From Paenibacillus sp. MAHUQ-63 (GTDB lineage: Bacteria > Bacillota > Bacilli > Paenibacillales > NBRC-103111), in the NCBI RefSeq assembly GCF_028765165.1, contig NZ_JARADB010000002.1, forward strand, positions 992,001-1,056,000: 64,000 nt of DNA, written 5' to 3'. The first letter of the stretch is position 1. Each line of letters starts with the position of its first letter. Shown piece by piece: positions 17,022 through 23,188 of the stretch. Under the pieces are notes generated by a model. It saw only the letters and a list, made by a program, of their open reading frames with translations, was not told the origin of the DNA and ran no database searches. A program made the translations under genes and the position numbers.

Positions 17022-17119
17022 CACATACCTGGAACGATCAGGGTGGGCTAACGCATTTCGCGTTGGCCACCCTGCGGGATAGCAAATCGCGCAGGACCAT
17101 GGGTCCGGCGCGTTTTTTT
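17015..17119 (+). promoter_or_regulatory. putative ribosome-mediated transcription attenuator
   Basis: Five segments can pair in competing ways. A (17015-17022, GCGTTAGC, the end of the leader peptide) is exactly complementary to part of B (17047-17054, GCTAACGC). B as a whole (17039-17054) also pairs with C (17060-17074) through a long stem with loop ATTTC. The end of C (17071-17076, CCTGCG) is exactly complementary to D (17090-17095, CGCAGG). D belongs to the left arm of the terminator D:E. So A:B with C:D would prevent termination, and B:C would allow it. This is the layout of a classical attenuator. No riboswitch family is recognised, and the signal sensed is unknown. Confidence 0.62.
17088..17119 (+). 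terminator. intrinsic terminator inside the leader
   Basis: CGCGC-A-GGACC, loop ATG, GGTCC-G-GCGCG followed by seven T. A near-perfect GC-rich stem placed 27 nt before the first structural gene, so it must be bypassed for expression. Confidence 0.85.
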
Positions 17120-17146
17120 ATCTCGGGAGAAGGGATTGGTTAAGGT

Positions 17147-17503
17147 ATGGGGAATGCAAATCGAGGGAACGCGAATGAAGTCGGCAGTCGTGATAACAGC
17201 TATGCATCGAGCGATGAGAGCATGAGGGTCATCCTGCTTGCGCAGGCAGCGTGCAAGCAAGCCTATCGGATGATGAGCGAACTGAAGCTGGCAGGCATTG
17301 CGGCGAGAACGGAAAGCTTGTCCGTAGAAGCCGGCAAACGGCTGGCGGATGGTCTTGGTATCCGGTTTGTCGTGGCAGTAGACGATCGGAACGGAACGAA
17401 TGTGCAGCTGGCGGATCTCCATGAACACCAAGAAGGTTCCATGCCGATGGATCAAGCCATTTATGTCATTGAGAAGGTATATCCGCCTGCGGATTTTACA
17501 TAA
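17147..17503 (+). CDS. free-standing HisRS anticodon-binding-domain-like protein
   Basis: 118 residues. After a polar 25-residue N-terminus the protein follows the pattern of the C-terminal anticodon-binding domain of class IIa tRNA synthetases, best HisRS: strand MRVILLAQ, helix with ELKLAGIAARTES, helix GKRLADGLGIRFVVAVDD, and a final NVQLADLHEHQE ... AIYVIEKV. This compares with LREAGIsAEI, FKTADRLKARFIAILGE and INVKDAQTGEQ in Bacillus HisS. No catalytic domain is present. The gene lies behind a leader peptide containing His codons, 23 bp ahead of a bshB2-like gene. Start uncertain: ATG 17147 has GAGAAGGG about 13 nt upstream; ATG 17222 would leave the domain alone. Function unknown. Confidence 0.68.
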   Translation: MGNANRGNANEVGSRDNSYASSDESMRVILLAQAACKQAYRMMSELKLAGIAARTESLSVEAGKRLADGLGIRFVVAVDDRNGTNVQLADLHEHQEGSMPMDQAIYVIEKVYPPADFT

Positions 17504-17526
17504 AAACAAGAACGGAGTGAAGCGGG

Positions 17527-18213
17527 ATGGGACAACGCTATGGATTTATTTATGCGCATCCGGATGATGAAACGTTTCTCAGCGGATGTTTGATTCGGCA
17601 GTTTGCCGATCAGGGAGACCGGCCCGTCTTGCTGCTCGCCACAAGAGGCGATGCCGGAAGACAGGGGCTGGAGAGAGCCGCAGATAAAGCGGAACTGGCG
17701 AGATTGCGGGAACAAGAAATGGTTGAGGCAGCGGATGTGCTGGGCATTTCGCATATCGAACATTTGGGCTGGCCGGACGGAAGCTTGGCGGACATCGATT
17801 TCGACAGTCTCGTCGCCGGGGTTGTCGCGTTCATCCAGCGTTATGAAATAGAGAATGTGTTCAGCTTCGCCGAAGATGGCGGCAATGGCCATCCGGACCA
17901 TGTCACCATATCCAAAGCGGCGACGGCGGCGGTGCTGAGCGGTCAATGCCCGAGCGTCCGCAGGCTTTATTATGCGTTATCGAACGGCTTGCGCGAGCAA
18001 GGACATGAGCCTTCAATCATTGTGGATACGGAGAAGGACTGGGCGACGAAGGCAGCCGCCCTGAAAGCTCATGCAACGCAGCATGTGGCGATCGCCAAAT
18101 ACTTCGGCGATTTGGACGTTTTCCCGGAAGCGCGCAGATGGGAAGCCTTCGTGCTCGGGTGGCAGGACGGCGTCATGTGGCCGGAGGCGAAGATACGCAC
18201 AACATCAGAATAG
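17527..18213 (+). CDS. bshB2: LmbE/PIG-L family deacetylase, BshB2-like
   Basis: 228 residues. The zinc-binding motif AHPDDE at 10-15 and the second metal motif GHPDHVTIS near 121 define the LmbE/PIG-L family; SHIEHLGWPDGS near 78 is also typical. BshB enzymes remove the acetyl group from GlcNAc-malate in bacillithiol synthesis; BshB2 is the second isoform in Bacillus. The gene is preceded by GGAGTGAAG, lies 23 bp after the HisRS-domain-like gene and 30 bp before a MOSC gene. A deacetylase for another thiol conjugate (Bca-like) is possible. Confidence 0.82.
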   Translation: MGQRYGFIYAHPDDETFLSGCLIRQFADQGDRPVLLLATRGDAGRQGLERAADKAELARLREQEMVEAADVLGISHIEHLGWPDGSLADIDFDSLVAGVVAFIQRYEIENVFSFAEDGGNGHPDHVTISKAATAAVLSGQCPSVRRLYYALSNGLREQGHEPSIIVDTEKDWATKAAALKAHATQHVAIAKYFGDLDVFPEARRWEAFVLGWQDGVMWPEAKIRTTSE

Positions 18214-18243
18214 CAGATGGGCTTAAGGATGGAGGAGCAAGAT

Positions 18244-18789
18244 ATGTCAATCATTGCAAAAGTGGAAGCTGTGCTCATCGCAGATGAACCGGGAACGTTC
18301 GTCACCCGGGAAATCGACGGCGTGGAGCTTCAATTCGGCGGTATCGAAGGCGACAGGCATTTCGGCCTATTCGCCAAGGCGAATGTGAGACAGCCTATGT
18401 ACAAACGGGGAACTGAAATTATGAACCGGCGGCAGCTCAGCATCGTTTCCGTCGAGGAACTTCAAGGCATCGCGCAGCGGTTAGGGGTAGAAACGATTCG
18501 CCCTGAATGGCTGGGAGCCAATCTGCTGATTAGCGGCGCTCCGGAATTGACCAAGCTGCCGATGGGTATCCGGATGATGCTCCCAAGCGGCGGCGGTCTG
18601 GTCTGCGAAGGAGAGAATGAGCCTTGTACCGGACCGGGCAAAATGATCGCCGATCATTACGGAGACAGAAGTTTAACTCAGCGATTCGTTAAGGCGGCCT
18701 GGAAGAGCAGGGGGATTGTAGCCTATGTGGAGCGTCCCGGCGAACTGAAAAAGGGCGATCTTGTCGAAATTCATAATTCATTCTTATGA
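18244..18789 (+). CDS. MOSC-domain protein
   Basis: 181 residues from the ATG at 18244, chosen for GGAGGAG 6 nt upstream; an ATG at 18217 lacks an RBS. Conserved MOSC features: FGGIEGDRHFG near 27-37, RPEWLGANLLISG near 88 and CEGENEPCTGPG near 121-132, with the cysteine that in the family can bind the molybdenum cofactor or carry sulfur. YiiM-like stand-alone MOSC proteins reduce N-hydroxylated compounds. Third gene of the attenuator-controlled transcript. Confidence 0.85.
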   Translation: MSIIAKVEAVLIADEPGTFVTREIDGVELQFGGIEGDRHFGLFAKANVRQPMYKRGTEIMNRRQLSIVSVEELQGIAQRLGVETIRPEWLGANLLISGAPELTKLPMGIRMMLPSGGGLVCEGENEPCTGPGKMIADHYGDRSLTQRFVKAAWKSRGIVAYVERPGELKKGDLVEIHNSFL

Positions 18790-18886
18790 CTTTCGGCCTG
18801 CTACCCCCGCATAATGACGAATGAGATCGAATCTTATGGTGTAAGCAATAACGTACAAGATTCGGTCACTGGAGGGTAACCCGGCA

Positions 18887-19090
18887 ATGTCGCTTCGTAA
18901 CTGTGAAACATGCGGAATCGTATTCGTATCCCAATATGAGAAACTGTGCATAACATGCTCTCAGCAGTTTTTGGCCGAGTCGCATAAAGTGAAAGACTTT
19001 GTTCGCCATCATCCGCGAGCGACCTTGATTGAGGTATATCATCAGACGGGCGTACCGCTGAAGACGATCAAACATTTGATGCAAGCATAA
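18887..19090 (+). CDS. small zinc-ribbon protein, 67 residues
   Basis: CETCGIVF near 6-13 and CITCSQQF near 24-31 form a four-Cys zinc ribbon. A helical half then ends with a helix-turn-helix-like TLIEVYHQTGVPLKTIKHLM. The order, ribbon then helical pair, resembles YvyF-type flagellar-operon proteins, but no flagellar genes are near, so only the architecture is claimed. GGAGGG lies about 10 nt upstream. A terminator follows, so it is a small monocistronic unit. Confidence 0.65.
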   Translation: MSLRNCETCGIVFVSQYEKLCITCSQQFLAESHKVKDFVRHHPRATLIEVYHQTGVPLKTIKHLMQA

Positions 19091-19126
19091 GCGAACTGTT
19101 GTGGATATAAGAATAAGATATTGGAG

Positions 19127-19161
19127 GGCGGCTGCAAAGGCAGCTGCTTTTTCGTTTTTTT
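19127..19161 (+). terminator. terminator after the zinc-ribbon gene
   Basis: GCGGCTGC AAAG GCAGCTGC hairpin with one G-U pair, followed by TTTTTCGTTTTTTT. Confidence 0.8.
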
Positions 19162-19194
19162 GCGAGGGAAAGAATAGTCGACTGCGAACGTATG

Positions 19195-19203
19195 TGCTAT
19201 AAT
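19195..19203 (+). promoter_or_regulatory. extended -10 promoter of the MFS gene
   Basis: TGC TATAAT, an extended -10 element; no good -35 at the expected distance. It lies 36 bp before the MFS start. Confidence 0.55.
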
Positions 19204-19238
19204 GGATGAATGCTGAGTAAAAAGACTGGAGATGAAAG

Positions 19239-20471
19239 ATGAATCCTTCATTGCTTCGAAACCGAACTTTTGTGTACATGATGATAGGCGAAGCTATCCA
19301 AGGCGCAGGGCTATGGACCAGTATTATCGCCAACTTGCAATTTATGCAAAGCCATGTTCCTTCTGATCTAGGCAAAAGCTTGATCTTAATGTGCGGATTA
19401 TTTTTAGGCGTGCTCATTTCGCCGCAAGCCGGCGTTTGGGCCGACCGCTATGATAAGAAGAAAATATTGCTGCTGTCAGGCTTATTCCGCTGTCTGGCAC
19501 CGCTGACCATGTTCGCTGCGCTGCATTATGAATCCGTTGCGATCATGCTGCTGTCCGTCGTCATCATGCAGCTGGCGGCTACCGTGTATATGCCTACCGT
19601 GCAAGCGGCATTGCCTTCTGTCGTGGCTGCTTCCGAGCTGCTGAAAGCTAACAGCGTGAATTTTAACGTCATGACTTTAGCGCGAATCGGAGGTACGGCT
19701 GTGGCGGGAATTCTCGTTTCCGTTATGAATCTGTACACCGTATATGCGTTATCGCTCGTTTTCTACATGATTCTTGTCGTGTTGATCACACAGTTGAAGA
19801 TTCCGTCTGCAGCAACGGCAAGCTCCGGAAATGTCCGCAATAAGGAGAAAATTCGCTTCACAGAACTGTTCCCGCTCATTCGCCAGGAGCCGTCCATTCT
19901 CATTGCGCTTCTGAATAGCGGGGTTATTACGTTATTTCTCGGCGGTTTTAATTTGCTCGTGCTGAAGTTCAGCGAGATTCAAAACAAGCCTGAACTGATG
20001 GGCTGGATTTATTCGCTTGAAGGCACCAGCATTCTGGTTGCCGGCTTATTCGCCAAACGATTGATCGGCAAGCGGAACCTGGTCACTAGTTCTACGTTAT
20101 TCATGGTATTATTTGCCATCGCATTCGCCGGCATGTCCTTCAGTGAGAGCAGCTATGCCGTTCTTGGGTCATTCGTCATCTTTGGCTGCGCTGTCGCTTT
20201 TTTCTTTCCTATGATTTCTACACTCTTTCAAATTAAAGTGCCCGGCGATGTGCAGGGACGCTTCTTCTCGTTCCGCGGGATGCTGGACCGCGTGATGTTT
20301 CAAGTTGCGTTGCTGGCAACCGGCGCATGTCTGGATTGGCTGGGTATCTCGCCCTACCTCGTGTCGTTGGCGGTCTTGACGCTGCTAAGCGGTTTCCTGA
20401 CGCTCCTGATCGCGAAGCGGAAGGCTGTCGATGTCAGGCAGCCAAGATCTGGAGAAGCGCTGGAAGGGTAG
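19239..20471 (+). CDS. MFS transporter (MefA/enterobactin-exporter-like, DHA3 type)
   Basis: 410 residues, about twelve membrane segments. SPQAGVWADRYDKKKILLLSG near residue 65 is the loop 2-3 motif. The DHA3-type features KANSVNFNVMTLARIGGTAVAGI near 135 and the late QIKVPGDVQGRFFSFRGML near 330 match macrolide-efflux (MefA) and siderophore-exporter (EntS) relatives. Drug or metabolite export is likely; the substrate is unknown. RBS GGAGATG. Monocistronic, ending at a palindromic terminator shared with the convergent toxin/immunity operon. Confidence 0.88.
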   Translation: MNPSLLRNRTFVYMMIGEAIQGAGLWTSIIANLQFMQSHVPSDLGKSLILMCGLFLGVLISPQAGVWADRYDKKKILLLSGLFRCLAPLTMFAALHYESVAIMLLSVVIMQLAATVYMPTVQAALPSVVAASELLKANSVNFNVMTLARIGGTAVAGILVSVMNLYTVYALSLVFYMILVVLITQLKIPSAATASSGNVRNKEKIRFTELFPLIRQEPSILIALLNSGVITLFLGGFNLLVLKFSEIQNKPELMGWIYSLEGTSILVAGLFAKRLIGKRNLVTSSTLFMVLFAIAFAGMSFSESSYAVLGSFVIFGCAVAFFFPMISTLFQIKVPGDVQGRFFSFRGMLDRVMFQVALLATGACLDWLGISPYLVSLAVLTLLSGFLTLLIAKRKAVDVRQPRSGEALEG

Positions 20472-20485
20472 CGGGTAGGACGTAA

Positions 20486-20517
20486 AGAGGCTCTTTTTCA
20501 ATTGAAAAAGAGCCTTT
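20486..20517. terminator. bidirectional terminator
   Basis: AGGCTCTTTTTC AATT GAAAAAGAGCCT, a 12-bp perfect stem, T-rich on either strand. It ends the MFS gene and the opposing toxin/immunity operon. Confidence 0.82.
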
Positions 20518-20583
20518 GGTTATTTGTACATATGTACGGGTGACGTCAATCGAGAGATTGCAGAATGGGACCAAGACGTCTTT

Positions 20584-20994
20584 TTATTCCTCGATATCCC
20601 AGGTGTCGCCGATGCGGCTAATTTTGTAGCACGATCCTTCGAAGGAGATGCAAACTTCCAGATTCAGCTGAGGCCATGTCAACAGCCAGCTTTCTTCGTT
20701 GTTTTCATACTGGATAGGCAGCGCTTCGTTCAGTTCGCGTATGAAAGTGAATACATGCGTATCATCACCTGCATCACGCGTGAAATCAATCCATACCCCG
20801 GTGATTTCTCCGGCGTTTACTTTCGATAGCAGCTCCATGAGCCAAGTGGGGATAGCTTCGTTATCTTCAAGCTCGTTATTGACGATCAGCTCTTCGAAAG
20901 ATAGATTTTGCTTCGTGGAAGGGGGGTTGCCCGTTAATTTGGCTCCCAACTCTCGTAGAAGAAGGAACAGTCGATTATTGTCCAAAGCGTGCAT
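20584..20994 (-). CDS. probable immunity protein for the DUF4157 toxin
   Basis: 136 residues, acidic, soluble and without a signal. No family recognised. Its ATG has the strong RBS AGGAGG and begins 11 bp after the stop of the upstream toxin gene, the usual toxin-then-immunity order. The pattern of Trp and acidic residues (VWIDFTRDAGDDTHVF, ESWLLTWPQLNLEV) is what one expects of a protein that binds a basic nuclease domain, but this is inference from position and charge. Confidence 0.65.
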   Translation of the reverse strand: MHALDNNRLFLLLRELGAKLTGNPPSTKQNLSFEELIVNNELEDNEAIPTWLMELLSKVNAGEITGVWIDFTRDAGDDTHVFTFIRELNEALPIQYENNEESWLLTWPQLNLEVCISFEGSCYKISRIGDTWDIEE

Positions 20995-21005
20995 GCGGCT
21001 TCCTC

Positions 21006-22004
21006 CTAACTAACTGGAAACATCGTATTGACTTTCAATTTGCCGCCGGACGGTTGAATGTCCAGCTGTACCTTGTCGCATTCCACTTCGGTACCGTCAC
21101 GAAGGTAGCCGACCCCTGCGCCTGCTACGTCTATGACGCTGCCCATGCCCACCAGATTTTTCTTCGGCGCATTTTTGGATACCAGTGCGGAATAGGCTGT
21201 TTGAAACGCTTCTTTGTGCTTGTCGTCCGAAACGAATTTCGATGCGGCTTTGCCAGGCGGCACCTTACTGACGCGGCCGGATGGCGCAGTTCCGCTTTTT
21301 AACCGTTCTCTCTGCTGTTCCTCTGTCGTATGCGCCCCGTGGTCCGCGTAAGAGTGTCCGCCGCCGACATCGTAGGTACTTGGATTATCGGGATCCAATC
21401 CGTCGAAAAGCGTCGCATCCACTTTCTGAATCGTTCCCGCAGATGAGCCCGAGTCCGTCTCGCCAGTCTGGAGGGCAGCCTTCATTTGCAAGCTTGCTCC
21501 GCCTAGATCGGCTGCTTTGGCTCCCATTTCGTCCGCTTCCGATTCCAATCCTTGATCGTCATTCAAAGAGCCAAGCGCCGTCTCCCCGGTTGGGCGTACT
21601 CTTCCTTGCTGCTGCTGCACGACGTGCCAGGCCTCATGCGGCAGATGTTCCTCCTGTCCCGGACCTACATGGATGTTATTGCCTTGTGCATACGCCAGCG
21701 CCTGCACTTGGGCAGGCTTGTCCGAGTTATAGTGCACTTTCACGGCGTCCATCGACATCCCGGAAAGACTCTCAACGCCGGTCTTCAAATGATCCGGCAT
21801 GCCGGTGTTATTTGCTTTGCGCTGAACCGGCGCGGACTGGGATTGAAACATCTGGGCGACCGCACGGTTGCCTATCGTTCTTTGGAGCTGAGCGATGCCG
21901 TTCGGAGAGAACGAGGAGATGCGATCGGATGTGCTGCCTGCCGGTGCTTGCTTGTGCGAACGTTCTGATGAAGAGCTTTTGTTCACATAGGTATGTAAAC
22001 CCAT
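21006..22004 (-). CDS. DUF4157 polymorphic toxin with RNase A-like C-terminal domain
   Basis: 332 residues. Residues 75-155 form a DUF4157 domain with the pseudo-metalloprotease motif HEAWHVVQQ at 123-131. This domain marks cargo of extracellular contractile injection systems and other exported toxins. The first 60 residues are polar, without a signal peptide. Residues 195-332 form a separate C-terminal domain: GGHSYADHGAHTT at 215-227, ASKF near 254 and a final VNTMFP. This order (GGHxxxxHG, then ASxF, then TxFP) resembles the CdiA-CT RNase A-like toxin fold, where the first His is catalytic. No injection-system genes are in the window. The next gene is a probable immunity gene. Start ATG 22004 with GGCGGTGA upstream. 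Confidence 0.72.
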   Translation of the reverse strand: MGLHTYVNKSSSSERSHKQAPAGSTSDRISSFSPNGIAQLQRTIGNRAVAQMFQSQSAPVQRKANNTGMPDHLKTGVESLSGMSMDAVKVHYNSDKPAQVQALAYAQGNNIHVGPGQEEHLPHEAWHVVQQQQGRVRPTGETALGSLNDDQGLESEADEMGAKAADLGGASLQMKAALQTGETDSGSSAGTIQKVDATLFDGLDPDNPSTYDVGGGHSYADHGAHTTEEQQRERLKSGTAPSGRVSKVPPGKAASKFVSDDKHKEAFQTAYSALVSKNAPKKNLVGMGSVIDVAGAGVGYLRDGTEVECDKVQLDIQPSGGKLKVNTMFPVS

Positions 22005-22273
22005 GGTTACGGGTTCACCGCCCTTAACTGTTGGATGATTATCAATTCTAGTTATTTCCTATAATACCTTTTTAATTGCGGGAAAAACAACCGTGAACTT
22101 TGAGGGTTGGTGAGTGGTAGTGGTCCGCGTGAGCTGGGGATGAGCATGGCTAAGCGGGCGGTTCGTGCGGGCAGGAGTTGAGCATGGCTCGGCGGGAGAC
22201 CGTGCTGGCCGGAGCAGCACTGGCTAAGCGGGAGCGGTCTGTGCTGGCCGTTGCCGAGCATGGCTTAGAAGGA

Positions 22274-22930
22274 GCGTAACTGGAATTTCTCCTGTTAATT
22301 TCGCGATAACTAGCCTCATCCGGCGTCATAACTGGAAAATATCCTGCTAATCATGGAGGAATGGTCGCCATTCGGTCATTTATCGCAGATTTAACGGGAT
22401 GTATTCCAGTTATCCAATAGAGCAAGCTACTTGGTTAGCGGAATAACAGGAGTTTTTCCATTTATCGGTTGGTTGCCTGCGCGGCGATTCGGAATTCTAG
22501 CAAGTCCGGCCGCCGAATGGGGGGCATGTAGGCAGTGTTTTGTTATGCGAGAGACTGCAGATTGGATATCGCGAAGCAACAGTAGAAACGAAGCCACTTC
22601 TACCAAATGTATATCCTCCGACAACAAGAAAAAGTTTCACGTTGCGTATGGGAGCGAGGGAAGAGCGGCTTGGCAGGTGCGTAACTGGAATTTCTCCTAT
22701 TAATTTAGCCATATTGGGCCTCATCCGGCGTCATAACTGGAAAATCTCCCGCTAATTGCAGCGAAATGGCCGCCATTTGGTCATTTATCGTAGATTTAAC
22801 GGGATGTATTCCAGTTATCCAATAGAGCAAGCTACTTGGTTAGCGGAATAACAGGAGTTTTTCCATTTATCGGTTGGTTGCCTGCGCGGCGATTCGGAAT
22901 TCTAGCAAGTCCGGCCGCCGAATGGGGGGC
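22274..22930. repeat. two-copy dispersed repeat (period about 405 bp) built of inverted short motifs
   Basis: The unit 22274-22525 recurs at 22679-22930. The last 138 bp (22388-22525 and 22793-22930) are nearly identical; the first part is diverged. Each unit carries several copies of a motif in alternating orientation: TAACTGGAATTTCTCCTGTT, TAACTGGAAAAT-TCC-GCTAAT, then the reverse forms GGGATGTATTCCAGTTAT and GGAATAACAGGAGTTTTTCC. The same motif opens another block at 42090. No convincing protein-coding gene lies in 22005-23188; short open frames here just traverse the repeats. Confidence 0.8.
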
Positions 22931-23018
22931 TGACCGCCAAATGAGCTCCGGCCACGGAATGGGGGGTGACCGCCCAATAGGGCTCCAGTCGCCGAATGGG
23001 GGTCCGACCGCCATTAGG
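22910..23018. repeat. three degenerate 37-bp tandem repeats
   Basis: Copies begin at 22910, 22947 and 22984, each reading TCCGGCCGCCGAATGGGGGG-like then TGACCGCC-AAT. Weaker GGCCGCC/CTGCTGCC echoes continue to about 23100. GC-rich and gene-free, between the longer repeats and the 3' end of the VWA gene. Confidence 0.7.
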
Positions 23019-23121
23019 TGACCTGGCTGCCAGTAGTCTTGCCGCTCTAGGAGCTCCGGCTGCTCTTAGAGACCCTGCTGCCAAATGGCCTCCGGCCGCC
23101 GAAAAAGCCCCAGCCACGAAC

Positions 23122-23151
23122 AGGGACCACCACCAAAAGGTGCTGGTCCCT
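23122..23151. terminator. hairpin downstream of the VWA gene
   Basis: AGGGACCACCACC AAAA GGTGCTGGTCCCT, 13-bp arms with one mismatch, 37 nt beyond the stop of the minus-strand VWA gene. The T run is poor on both strands, so termination is likely but not certain. Confidence 0.5.
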
Positions 23152-23188
23152 CTTTCCGTGCTGCATAAGAGGCGAAGCTGCAGCATTA

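Noticed and set aside
17039-17074. T-box riboswitch
   Set aside because: AGGGTGG recalls the T-box antiterminator, but the rest of the conserved sequence, the specifier stem and the long leader are missing; the stretch is only about 170 nt from promoter to terminator.
22274-22930. Miniature inverted-repeat transposon or insertion sequence
   Set aside because: No terminal inverted repeats with target duplications and no transposase could be found by eye; the duplication looks like internal repeats.
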